This document shows positions 37,165 through 47,799 of a DNA stretch of 64,000 nucleotides, in pieces. Source of the stretch: Odobenus rosmarus divergens (lineage: Eukaryota > Chordata > Mammalia > Carnivora > Odobenidae); contig NW_004450459.1 in assembly GCF_000321225.1 (NCBI RefSeq), positions 407,835 through 471,834 on the forward strand. The letters run 5' to 3'. The translations under genes were made by a program, and so were the position numbers. Within the stretch, counting starts at the first letter, position 1. The number at the start of each line of letters is the position of its first letter. The notes below the pieces were generated by a model. That model saw nothing but the letters and a program-made list of their open reading frames with translations, did not search any database and had not been told where the DNA came from.

Positions 37165-37335
37165 TGCTGCTACCCTTAAACACATTTATCTCCTATGACC
37201 TTCACAACCACCCATTTTACAGATTAGTAACTGAAGTTCATAGGTGTTTGCGAGAAAACAGTCATTTGCTATAGTAAGTGGTAGGGCTTAGATTTGAATC
37301 CAGATCTTTTATCTCAAGTCTAGAGCTTTTTCCTT
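37165..37335 (-). mobile_element. MIR SINE
   Basis: Antisense MIR: CCCATTTTACAGATTAGTAACTGAAGTTCATAGG, then GTGGTAGGGCTTAGATTTGAATCCAGATC. Confidence 0.8.
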
Positions 37336-37384
37336 GATACTGTGCTGATATCACCAGTCCTAGTCATTTTTTTCTTCACAATCT

Positions 37385-37800
37385 TTCTTACATCCATTTT
37401 GTGCATTAAACAAGTTTTTATTGGTCATTTGTGTTCTAGGTGCTTGGGCTATATCAGTGAACAAAGGTACAAAGATCTATTCTTTCATGGGACTTACATT
37501 CTAATAGGTGGAATAGATAATAACAGTAAATAAATCAATTATTAAGTGTGTTAGAAGGTTAGATAAGTGCTATGGGAAAAAGAAAAAGAACAGAGTAAGG
37601 GGGTAGGGTTCACATTTTAAATAGGATATCACTGGAGAACATGACATTTAAGCAAATATTTGAAGGAGATGAGAGTGTTAAGCTTTATGGATATCTAATT
37701 GAATGAGCATTCCAGGCACAGGGATAGTATGTGCACATACCCTAAGGGGAAGTACATGTGTGTTGTGATAGGACAGTAACAAGTGTTGCTGGAGTCAATT
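37385..37800 (-). mobile_element. LINE-2 relic
   Basis: Antisense L2: GTTCTAGGTGCTTGGGCTATATCAGTGAACAAAG, GGGACTTACATTCTAATAGG, GTGACATTTAAGC-like at 37642, and GAGCATTCCAGGCACAGGG. Confidence 0.75.
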
Positions 37801-38219
37801 CATAATCCTCCCACCCCCACACTGTTTAAAGTGTGTACCTTTGAGACCTTAGCTTCTAATTTACCTGTCTCTTCTGTTTTAGTCAAGGTCTCTTATTCAT
37901 GCTACATTTTCTAGCTTCCACAGCTTTCCTTGTGCCACTCTCTGGAAGGTCTTTGCTTGCTTGACACCAGGCTTCAGGGTCTCTGTGTGTTGGGGATCTT
38001 TTTATTTTTGAGAATTAAGGGAGGTGATACTGGGCTGTTGTCTGTTATCTCTTCCCCATGATTTCTCATATTATAAATAGTAACTCTAAAATCATTGCTA
38101 AGTATCATGCGATATAATATCTAGGCCTGGAGACTTTAATTCATTTAAACCAGCTAGATACCTCATGGCATCTTCTCACCTGTTTGAACTTCCATCTACT
38201 CAAGTTTGTTGGCAATCAG

Positions 38220-38760
38220 TTCTTTGTTTTCTATGTGCTAAGCACTGGGGAGGATTAGCACCTAGTTTTGCCTTATGGGACTTGTAGGTCTACTAAGGAA
38301 GACTGATTTGTCTTTTTTTTTTTAATTTTATTTTATGATGTTATGTTGATCACCATACATTACATCATTAGTTTTTGATCCATGATTCATTGTTTGCGTA
38401 TAACACCCAGTGCTCCATTCAATACGTGCCCTCTTTAGTACCCATCACCAGGCTAACCCACCCCCCCACCCCCTCCCCTCTAGAACCCTCAGTTTGTTTT
38501 TCAGAGTCCATAGTTCTATTACAGCAGGGTGCTAAGTGCTAGAATAGAGGCAAGAAGGGGGAGGAATGATGACTGGTACAGCAATGGAAGGGCATCTTCA
38601 TTTCAAGGAAACATCGATTAGAAGGGTGGAGGAGTGCTCTTCTATGTTAAGATGCTATGTGAAAATTCTTAAATCTGAGGATAAAAACTTTGTTGAGAGC
38701 ATTTGGATGAGAATAGAATCAGAAGAATTAGAGTAAGAGAAAGTGGACAATATAATAAAG
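38220..38760 (-). mobile_element. LINE-2 relic interrupted by a young L1
   Basis: CTATGTGCTAAGCACTGGGG and TTATGGGACTTGTAGGTCTAC lie to the left of the L1. GGTGCTAAGTGCTAGAATAG, GCATCTTCATTTCAAGG and similar lie to its right. Together they read as a decayed antisense L2. Confidence 0.55.
38314..38517 (-). mobile_element. 5'-truncated young L1 3' end
   Basis: About 200 bp of antisense L1 3' UTR: T-run, ATTTTATGATGTTATGTTGATCACCATACATTACATC, TTCATTGTTTGCGTATAACACCCAGTGCTCC, CCATCACCAGGCTAACCC and a C-rich tract. It matches recently active arctoid-carnivore L1 tails. I could not define a TSD, which may mean the insertion was accompanied by a small target deletion. Confidence 0.88.
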
Positions 38761-39632
38761 AACTAGTATGGCAGTTGGCTCTAGTAATGTCGGGGGCCTT
38801 CAGCTACCTGGATAGCTTTTAGAAGTCTTATTCTGCGAGCAGAATATCTGGCAGTTAATTTACAATTTAAAAAATCAGAGGGTACCTAATTTATGCTGAA
38901 ATGTTACACATTTTGTTTGAAGAAGAAAACAAAATAATAATCAAAATGAAGACTAACGTTGAAAATAAGAGATAAACACTATGGCATCTCGGCATCTTTT
39001 AGATATAGCATATGTGTGTAAAGTCATGCTGTAATAATGTCTTGAAACCACCATTTTTCACTCACTATCTTGTGTATAACTTTCTGTGTCAAGAAATATT
39101 AATGGGCAACCTCATCTTCAGTGACTCATCAAGTACTGCAGTATATGTAGGTACTATAAGTTCAGCCAGTACAGTATCACTTTTAATTGTTTCTAATCTT
39201 CCCCTATTATAAAGAATGCTGTGATAAACTTTTTACAATTAAATCCCTAAAAATTTCCTTAAGGCATATTTTTAAAAAGGGCTTTAATGGGTTAAAGAAC
39301 ATTGGAATACATTATTCATTCATCTCAGTGGGCAGAGGCAGAAATAAAGCACAGTTGCTTGTTTGGATTTAATTTTGACCAAGAATAGAGAATTGGAAAT
39401 TATTGGAATCCTAGGAGAAAGACTCCTATCCTGTTTGAGCAGATTTATATGTTATAATTTAAGGAAGCAGCTTTCCAGAAATTCACATAAAAGGAAATGC
39501 AGTGTTTTGGCCTGAGTTGCTAAGGGGAAACCAAAACATGACCACAGAGAGCCTAGGAAATATTGCTTAACTGCCTGGGCCTTGGAGGTGATGAGGAGAG
39601 AGAGCTGAGGCAACTGGCCAAGATGTTCCAGT
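38761..39632. other. AGPS: AGPS intron 1, nothing recognised
   Basis: Non-coding sequence without named repeats. Confidence 0.45.
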
Positions 39633-39842
39633 TCATTTATTTTTAAAATTTTTAGTTTTTAAAAAAGATTTTATGAATTTGTTAGAGAGAGTGAGAGCAC
39701 AAGCAGGGGGAGCAGCAGAGGGAGAGGGAGAAGCAGGCTTTCCACTGAGCAGGGAGCCCGATGTGGGGCTTGATCCCAGGACCCTGGGATCATGACCTGA
39801 GTCGAAGGCAGACGCTTAAGGTCTGAGGCACCCAGGCGCCCC
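39633..39842 (-). mobile_element. Can-SINE
   Basis: Inverted copy ending GGCACCCAGGCGCCCC. Flanks AGATGTTCCAGT / AGATGTGCCAGT form a 12-bp TSD with one mismatch. Confidence 0.94.
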
Positions 39843-39999
39843 AGATGTGCCAGTGTAAACCACTTACTGTTATCAGTAAATATTGTGCACTACATGCTTA
39901 TTCAGATGGCTCATACTGTTTGGTCAAATCTTTCTGCATCTTGTGATGCACCTTAAGAATTGTAATGTCAGTAGTTTTCTTTTTTTACCCAACGTATTA

Positions 40000-40200
40000 T
40001 TTTGAAAAAATTTAAACATATTGCAAAATTGAATTTTAGTATATGTGCTGCCGAAGCGAGCACGCAAAATTGAATTTTATAATGGACACTTTTATACCAA
40101 CCACTTAGATTCTACCTATAACATCATACTATGTTTCCTTATCACATATCTGTCCATTAATTCATCCTTTTCTCCATTCAGTATTAGTCTATCTTATTTT
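40000..40200 (-). mobile_element. Ancient L1M 3' end fragment (target of U6 insertion)
   Basis: Antisense old-L1 phrases: TTTAAACATATTGCAAAATTGAA, ATGGACACTTTTATACCAACCACTTAGATTCTACC, ATCACATATCTGTCC. The U6 micro-insertion with its TSD sits in it at 40039. Confidence 0.65.
40039..40063 (-). ncRNA. RNU6: U6 snRNA 5'-end micro-insertion (nt 1-25), copy 1
   Basis: The 25 bases are the exact reverse complement of U6 snRNA positions 1-25, i.e. the 5' stem-loop GTGCTCGCTTCGGCAGCAC plus ATATAC. A perfect 16-bp direct repeat flanks it (40023-40038 and 40064-40079). There is no A-tail and the rest of U6 is absent. In the U6 direction the repeat begins TAAAATT, which equals U6 nt 26-32, so the insertion end sits on a 7-nt microhomology with the target. 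It is a pseudogene fragment and cannot act as a spliceosomal RNA. It interrupts an ancient L1M 3' end. Confidence 0.9.
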
Positions 40201-40229
40201 TGATGAATTTTAAAGAAAATTAGTAGCTT

Positions 40230-40407
40230 TGGGGCGCCTGGGTGGCTCAGTCGGTTGAGCATCTGCCTTAGGTTCAGGTCATGATTACAGGGTCTTGGGA
40301 TCGAGCCCTGCATCAGGCTCCTTGCTCAGCGGGGAGCCTGCTTCTCCCTCTCCCCCGCTGTGCTCTCTCACTCACTTTCTCTCTCAAATAAATAAAATCT
40401 TAAAAAA
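40230..40407 (+). mobile_element. Can-SINE
   Basis: Forward copy with canonical head and AATAAAATCTT tail. TSD AAAATTAGTAGCTT at 40216-40229 and 40408-40421. Confidence 0.96.
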
Positions 40408-40440
40408 AAAATTAGTAGCTTCATTTTTGAAGTGAAATCT

Positions 40441-40540
40441 CCTGTATTAGCTTTCACTACTATTGAGGGAACTTTTAAGTTAATATCTCTAACTCTTCAA
40501 TCTCCATTTTCACATTTTCAATTATTGGGCATTTTTATCT
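40441..40540 (+). repeat. Repeat shared with 49576-49680, copy 1
   Basis: ATTAGCTTTCACTACTATTGAGGG through CCATTTTCACATTTTCAATTATTGGGC resembles the sequence just beyond the 5' end of the large L1, in the same orientation. It is either an unnamed old repeat or a duplicated segment. Confidence 0.7.
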
Positions 40541-40599
40541 GAGAATGTCTTGGTGTTTTGACATAGTGGTAATCCCTTTTTGAAATAAAATTTTAAAAA

Positions 40600-41410
40600 T
40601 CTATTTTTTGAAGTAGAAGGTTCTACTTTTGTTCTTTTATATTGATCTTGATTTCGATAGTATTTTGTCTGCTTTGTCTTTGTAAAATATTTGTAGCTTC
40701 ACACCATAATTATTAGATCTCTAGGTTGATTTTGGCTTTATTTCCAAGTTCTTTGCTGCCATCTGCCATTATTTTCAGAAAGTACATTCTAGTTTGCTCT
40801 GCCTGTCTTCAGATTTCATACAAGTGGCAACCTTTTTTAAGAATGAATTCTTATTAGCATGTGTGTTAATTAAACTTTTGTTTAGAAGTATTAAATAATT
40901 TGAGCTAAGTGAAAAAAGAAAAGGGGAATTTATTGTAAGAGTACAGGGGCACCAAAGAACCCAAGGGCAGGAATGGAGCTTGGCCTCAGGGTGGAATCAG
41001 AACTAAAACCCAGGAAGCCCTCAGGTTTCTTGCTAGCATCACTTCTTGCTAGTATCTGCTACATGTTTCTCTAAGCAGATAGCTTTTTTGGCTCTTCTGT
41101 CCAAATGGTAAAATATGGTAACCCCTCTCCTCCCGGATGTTCAGCCAGTAGCAGCAAGTAATTGAACCATCTTGTTCCCAATAGCTGGGTCACATGTCTA
41201 CATTGTTCTAATCAGCTATTGCTTAGAAAAGAGTGGTGGTGATCTTAGTACAAAAATAGCTGCCCAGGCAGCTAAATGAACTGAACTTACTCTGGTTATC
41301 ATACTTAGAAATATGTCACAGCCAGATCATCTGTTCATCTTTTTTGATGATTCCTTCCCCAGAATCTTGCTCCATGAGTTATCTTGTTGTTTTCCTCTTG
41401 GGTTATCAAT
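40600..41410. other. AGPS: AGPS intron 1, unassigned
   Basis: Non-coding. The part from 40905 (GGGGAATTTATTGTAAGAG) to 41300 reads like an old interspersed repeat (LTR or DNA element), but I cannot name it. Confidence 0.4.
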
Positions 41411-43134
41411 CTTTTTTTCCTAGTTGATGATGATTTTTTAAAAATTAAATCATAATTAACATACAGTTTCAGGTATACAGTATAATGATCCAATTCTATA
41501 TATTACTCCGTGTGCATCAAGATAAGTATACTCTTAATCCCCGTTACCTATTTCATCCATCCCTCTGCCCACCTCCCCTCTGCATCCACCAGTTAGTCCT
41601 TTATATTTAAGAGTCTGTTTTTTTGGTCTCCTTTTTTCTTTGTTCATTTGTTTCCTAAATTCTACACATGAGCAAAATCATACGGTGTTTGTCTTTCTCT
41701 GACTGATTTATTTCACTTAGCCTTATACCTTCTAGGTCCATCTGTGTTGCTGCAAATGGCAAGATCTCATTCCTTTTTTATGGCCGAGTAACAGTCCATT
41801 GTAATAATATTGCACATCTTCTTTATGCATTCATTTATGGATGGACACTAGAGTTACTTTCGTATCTTGACTATTGTAAATAATACTTCAGTAAACAAAG
41901 GTGCATATATCTTTTAGAATTAGTGTTTTTGTTTTCTTTGGGTTAGTACCCAGTAGTGGAATTACTGGATCATATCGAAATTCTATTTCTAATCTTTTGA
42001 GGAACCACTATACTGTTTTTCAAAGTGTGTGCTGCACCAATTTGCATTCCCACCAACAGTGTACGAGTGTTCCTTTTCCTCTACATCCTCGTTAACACTT
42101 ACTATTCCTTGGGTTTTGATTTTAGTCATTCTGACAGGTGTAAGGTGGTATCTCATTGTGGGTTTGATTTGCATTTCCCTGACGATTAGTGATTTGGAGC
42201 AACTTTTCATGTGTCTGTTGGCCATCTCTGTGTCTTCGTTGGAAAAATGTCTCTTCAGGTCCACTGGCCAACTTTTAATTGGATTATTTGGGGGGGTGTT
42301 GAGTTGTGTAAGTTCTTTATATATTTTGGATATTAATCCCTTGTTGGATATATCATTTGCAAATATCTTCTTCCATTCAGTAGGTTGCCTTTTTGTTTTC
42401 TTGATAGTTTCATTTGCTGTGTGCAAAAGCTATTTACTTTGGTGTAGTCCCAATATAGTTTAATTTTGCTTTTGTTTCCTTTGCCTCAAAGAGACATACC
42501 TAGAAAAATGATTCTACAGCCAATGTCAAAGAAATTACTGCCTGTGTTTTCTTCTAGGAGTTTTATGGTTTCAGGTCAGACATTTCTGTCTTTAATCTAT
42601 TTTGCATTTATTTTTTGTGTGTGGTATAATAAAGTGGTCCCCGTTCATTCTTTTGCAGGTAGCTGTTCGTTTTTCTCTGCACCATTGGTTGAAGAGACTG
42701 TCTTTTCTCCATTGTGTATTCTTGCCTCCTTCGTCATAGATTAATTAACAATATATGCATGGGTTTATTTCTGGGATCTTTATTATTGATCTATGTGTCT
42801 GTTTTTGTGCCAGTACCATAGTGTTTTGATTACTACAGCTTTGTAGTATATCTTGTGATCTGGGATTGTTATACCCCCAGTTTTGTTCTTCTTTCTGAGA
42901 ATTGCTTTGGCTATTTGGAGTCTTTTGTGGTTCCATACAGATTTTAGTATTATTTATTCTAGTTCTTTGAAAAATGTTGGTATTTTAATAGGGATTGCAT
43001 TGAATCTGTAGATTGCTTTGGGTAACATGGACATTTAAAAAATATTGGATCTTCCAGTCCATGGAATATCTTTTCATTTGTTTGCGTCATCTTCAGTTTT
43101 TTTCATCAGTGTTTTATGGTTTTAGGAGGGTTAA

Positions 43135-43235
43135 GTTTATTCCTAGGTATTTTATTCCTTTTGGTGTCATTGTAAATAGGCTTATTTGGTTATGTTTATT
43201 CCTAGGTATTTTATTCCTTTTGATGTAAATGGGAT
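43135..43235. repeat. 59-bp tandem duplication inside L1
   Basis: GTTTATTCCTAGGTATTTTATTCC starts at 43135 and again at 43194. L1 normally has this segment once. The two units differ at TTTTGGTGT / TTTTGATGT and the second is incomplete. Confidence 0.9.
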
Positions 43236-43290
43236 TATTTTCCTAATTTCTTTTTTTGCTACTTCATTATTAGTGTATAGAAATGCAACA

Positions 43291-43456
43291 GGGGTGCCTG
43301 GGTGGCTCAGTTGGTTAAGCTTCTGCCTGTGGCTCAGGTCATGATCCTGGGGTCCTGGGATCGAGCCCCGCATCGGGTTCCCTGCTCAGCGGGGAGCCTG
43401 CTTCTCCTCCTGCTTATGCTCTCTCTCAAATAAATAAAATCTTAAAAAAAAAAAAA
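43291..43456 (+). mobile_element. Can-SINE inside L1
   Basis: Forward copy with head GGGGTGCCTGGGTGGCTCAG. Perfect 12-bp TSD AGAAATGCAACA at 43279-43290 and 43457-43468. Confidence 0.97.
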
Positions 43457-43992
43457 AGAAATGCAACAGATTTCTGTGTATTAATTTTGTATTCTGCGAC
43501 TTGACTGAATTCATTTATTAGTTCTAATAGTTTTTTGGTGGAATCTTGAGGGTTTTCTATATATAGTAAAATGTCATCTGCAAACACTGGAAATTGTACT
43601 TCTTCCTTACCAATGTAGATGCTTTTTATTTCTTTTTGTTGTGTCATTGCTCTGGCTGGGGCTTCCAGTACTTTGTTGAATAAAAGTGGTAAGAGTGAAC
43701 CTCCTTGTTTTGTTCCTGATCTTAAAGGAAAAGCTCTCAGGTTTTCACCTTTGAGGATGATGTTAGTTGTGGATTTTTCATATATGGCCTTTATAATGTT
43801 GAGGTATATTCCCTCTAAATCTTCTTTATTGAGAGTGTTTATCATGACTGGATGTTGTATTTTGTCAGTTACTTTTTCCGCATCTATTGAGATGATCATA
43901 TGATTTTTATCCTTTCTCTTGTTAATGTGATATATCATGTTAATTGATTTGCAAATATTGGACCACCCTTGCATCCGTGGACTAAATCTCAC
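43426..43992 (-). pseudogene. L1 ORF2 reverse-transcriptase fragment
   Basis: This 188-codon open segment of the L1 second ORF includes [16 protein letters not shown] near its start. Further on are [19 protein letters not shown] (thumb/palm region) and [12 protein letters not shown], where the two Asp residues bind metal. The normal Phe in the motif D-A-E-K-A-F-D is lost (DAEKVTDK). Only a piece of the 1,200+ residue protein remains; the downstream end is SINE sequence read through from the element at 43291-43456. It is a relic with no retained activity expected. Confidence 0.9.
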
Positions 43993-44178
43993 TTGATCGT
44001 GGTGAATGATTTTTATAAAATGTATTGTTGGATTTGATTTGCTAATATTTTACTGAGTATTTTTGCATTTGTGTTCATCAGAGATATTGGCCTCTTGTTT
44101 TCTTTTTTGGTAGTGTCTTTCTTTGGTTTCAAGGTAATGCTGGCCTTATAAAATAAATTTGGAAGGTTTCCTTTTTCT

Positions 44179-44380
44179 TTTTTTCTTAAGATTTATTTAT
44201 TTTAGAGAGAGACTGCACATGAATGGGGGAGGGGCAAGAGGAAGGGGGAGAGAGAGAATCTCAAGCAGACTCCCCGCTGAGCACAGAGCCCAACATGGGG
44301 CTCGATTTCACGACCCAGAGATCATGACCTGACTAAATCAAGAGTTGGATGCTTAACCAGCTGGGCCACCCAGGCCCCCT
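44179..44380 (-). mobile_element. Can-SINE inside L1
   Basis: Older inverted copy with CATGAATGGGGGAGGGGC body and GGCCACCCAGGCCCCCT end. The 8-bp CTTTTTCT flanks both sides. Confidence 0.9.
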
Positions 44381-44387
44381 CTTTTTC

Positions 44388-44502
44388 TGTATATATATAT
44401 TTACATATATATATAATTTTTTCTGTATATATATTATATATATTTCTGTATATATATATTATATATATTTCTGTATATATATATAATATATATATAATTT
44501 TT
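44388..44502. repeat. AT-rich tandem repeat (TATTTCTG + (TA)n units)
   Basis: A TATATA tract with TTCTG breaks spaced so that a roughly 32-bp unit, TTTCTGTATATATATATTATATA, repeats about three times. It was probably expanded from L1 sequence. Confidence 0.9.
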
Positions 44503-44663
44503 TTAATAGTTTGAGTAGAATAGGTATTATGTCTTATTTAAATTTTTGGTAGAATTCACCTGTGAAGCCATCTGGTTTTGAACTTTTGTTTGTTGCAGGT
44601 TTTTTGATGATGCATTCAATTTCATTTCTAGTAAACATTCTGTTCAAATTTTTTATTTCTTTT

Positions 44664-45174
<511 letters not shown>

Positions 45175-45993
45175 CTATTTCTTTCTAATTCAGTTTTGGA
45201 AGATTATATGTTTCTAGGAATTTATTCATATCTTCTGGGTTATTCAGTTTGTTGGCATGTAATTTTTTATAATATTCTCTTATAATCCTTTGTATTTCTG
45301 TGGTGTTGGTTGTTATTCTTCAGTTCTGATTTTATTTGAGCGCGCGCTCTCTCTCTCTCTCTCTCTTCTCTCTTAATGAGCCTGGCTAAAGATTTATCGA
45401 TTTTGTTTATCTTTTCAAAGAACCAGATCCTGGTTTCATTGATCTCTTCTATTGCTTTTAAAATCTCGATTTCATTTATTTCTATTCTAATCTTTATTAT
45501 TTCCTTTTTTCTATTTGCTTTGGGCTTTGTTCTTTTTCTACCCCCTTTAGGTGTAAGGTTAGCTTATTTATTTGAGATTTTTCTTGTTTCTTGAGGTAGG
45601 CCTGTAACCCTCTAATCTTCCCTCTTCGAACAGCTTTTGCTGTACCCAAAGACTTTGGACTGTTGTGTTTTCATTTTCATTGTCTCTGTGTATTTTTGAT
45701 TTCCTCTTTGATTTCTTGGTTGACCCATTCATTGTTTAGTAGCATGGTTTAGCCTCCATGTATTTGTGTTCTTCCCGTATTTTTTCTTGTGGTTGGTTTC
45801 TAGTTTCATACCGTTGTGGTTGGAAAAGATGCATGATATGATTTCAGTCTTTTAAAATTTATCAACACTTGTTTTGTGGCCTAATGTGATGTGTTCTGGA
45901 GAATGTTTCATGTGCACTTGAAAAGAATGTATATTCTGTTTTTGAATGGAATGTACTGAATATATGTTAGGTCCATCTGGTCTAATGTGTTAT

Positions 45994-46323
45994 TTAAAGC
46001 ATTTTCTTGACTTTCTGTTTGGATGATATCTCCATTGATGTAAGTGGGGTGTTAAAGTCCCCTACTATTATTTTATTATTGTCAGATTCTTCCTTTGTGT
46101 CTGTTAATAGTTGCTTTATGTATTTAGGTGCTTCCATGTTGGGTACATAGATATTTATAATTGTTATATCCCCTTGATGGATTCTTTCCTTTATTGTTAT
46201 GTAGTGTTCTTTGTCTCTTGGTACAGTCTTTGTTTTAAAGTCTGTTTTGTCTGATATAAATATTGCTACCTCGGCTTTCATTTGCTCCCATTTGCATGGT
46301 GAATGTTTTTTCCATCCCTTCAC
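45994..46323 (-). pseudogene. L1 ORF2 endonuclease fragment
   Basis: This 109-codon relic of the apurinic-like endonuclease domain of L1 ORF2 has IYVPN, followed by a GDFNTPL box homologous to the catalytic Asp/Asn motif of the family. The fragment lies in the expected position between the ORF2 start (about 46590) and the reverse-transcriptase part, in the same strand order. The flanking frame is broken. Confidence 0.85.
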
Positions 46324-46409
46324 TTTTAATCTGCATGTGTGTTTAGTTCTGAAGTGAGTCTCTTATAGGTAGCAAGATGAGTCTTGCTTTTTTTTTTAAT
46401 CCATTTAGT

Positions 46410-46527
46410 CACCCTGTGTCTTTTTTTTAATTTAAAATTTTTTTTTAAAATTCCAGTATAATTCACCCTATGTCTTTTTTTTTTAACTTAAAAAAAAAAT
46501 TCCTGTATAATTCACCCTATGTCTTTT
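46410..46527 (-). mobile_element. Two minute L1 3'-end insertions at one site
   Basis: The target CACCCTRTGTCTTTT occurs three times (46410-46424, 46464-46478, 46513-46527), while L1 consensus has it once. Between the copies are about 39 bp and 34 bp that each consist of a T/A-rich run plus ATTCC(A)GTATAATT, i.e. the antisense 3' terminus of a carnivore L1. Either one tiny insertion was then tandemly duplicated, or two were made at the same site. Confidence 0.75.
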
Positions 46528-46701
46528 GACTGGAGCATTCAGTTTATTTACATTTAAAGTAATTATTAATAGATATGTACTTATTGCCATTTTGTTACTT
46601 GTTTTATGGTTGTTTTTGCAGTTCTTCTCTGTTCCTTTCTTCTTTTACTCTTCCCTTGGGGTTTGATGGCTTTCTTTAGTGTTATGTTTGAATTCCTTTC
46701 T

Positions 46702-46901
46702 TGGGGTGCCTGGGTGGCACAGTTGGTTAGGTGTCCGACTCTTGATTTTGGCTCACGTCATGATCTTAGGGTTGTGGGATTGAGCCCCATGTTGGGCTCC
46801 GGACTGCTGAGCATGGAGACAGCTAGGAATTCTCTCTCTCCCTCTTCCTCTGCCCCTCCCCCGTGCCCACGCTTGGGCACACTCTCTCCCTCTGTGCGTC
46901 T
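46702..46901 (+). mobile_element. Can-SINE without A-tail, at ORF1 deletion
   Basis: Head GGGGTGCCTGGGTGGCACAGTTGG and CT-rich body ending CTCTGTGCGTC. The AATAAA tail is missing and it joins directly to L1 ORF1 sequence. No TSD is found. Confidence 0.88.
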
Positions 46902-47177
46902 TGGATCTGGATGTCTGTTTTCTTCCCCGGATCAGGGAATTTTTCCTTCAAATAAGCTTTCTGCCCCCTTCTCTCTCTCCTCTCCTGAGATCCCTATAAT
47001 GCAAATGTTATTACACTTGATGATGTGGCTGAGTTCCCTTAACCTAGTCTCAGTTTTTGTTATTCTTTTTTTTCCTTTTTGCTGTTCTGCTTAGTGGCTT
47101 TCCATTACCCTGTGTTGCAGATTGCTGATCTGTTCTTCTGCCTCCTCTAATCTGCTGTCGATTCCCTTTGTGTATTT

Positions 47178-47369
47178 GTGTATTTTTTTTTAAGATTTTA
47201 TTTATTTGACAGAGAGATAGTGAGAGCAGGAACACAAGCAGGGGGAGTGGGAGAGGGAGAAGCAGGCCTCCTGCCAAGCAGGGACCTGATGTGGGGCTCA
47301 ATCCCAGGACCCTGGGATCATGACCTGAGCCGAAGGCAGATGCTTAATGACTGAGCCACCCAGGCGCCC
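47178..47369 (-). mobile_element. Can-SINE inside L1
   Basis: Inverted copy ending GCCACCCAGGCGCCC. Perfect 15-bp TSD TCCCTTTGTGTATTT at 47163-47177 and 47370-47384. Confidence 0.97.
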
Positions 47370-47447
47370 TCCCTTTGTGTATTTTAATTTCAGTTATTTA
47401 GTTCTTCATCTTTGAATTCTTTATCAGGCATATAACTTATCTCCATT

Positions 47448-47491
<44 letters not shown>

Positions 47492-47503
47492 TTCTTTCTT
47501 TTT

Positions 47504-47543
<40 letters not shown>

Positions 47544-47702
47544 TTCTTTCTTTCCTTTCTTTCTTTCCTTTCTTTCTTTTCTTCTTTCTCTTTTTTGTGG
47601 GCGTAGAGCCCAATGTGGGGCTTGAACTCACAACCCTGACATCAAGACCTGTGCTGAGATCAAGAGTCAGACACTTAATTAACTGAGCCACCCAGGCACC
47701 CC
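47448..47702 (-). mobile_element. Can-SINE with expanded (CTTT)n tail
   Basis: The inverted SINE body (GTGGGCGTAGAGCCCAATGTGGGGC to GCCACCCAGGCACCCC, about 47595-47702) is preceded by about 140 bp of CTTT repeats where the A-tail should be. TSD TAACTTATCTCCATTTC at 47432 and TAACTTATCTCTATTTC at 47703. The tail has turned into a microsatellite (GAAA on the SINE strand). Confidence 0.92.
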
Positions 47703-47799
47703 TAACTTATCTCTATTTCATTTAGCTCTTTTGTTGTGGCTTTGTCCTGTTCTTTCATTTGGGACACAGTCTTCTGTCTCCTCATTTTTGTCTAATTCT

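Noticed and set aside
40039..40063. Hairpin GTGCTGCCGAAGCGAGCAC considered as a terminator or microRNA
   Set aside because: It is the U6 5' stem-loop, and the flanking TSD identifies it as a retro-insertion.
47437..47691. Lys/Arg/Glu-rich 84-codon frame
   Set aside because: Translation of the (CTTT)n SINE tail.
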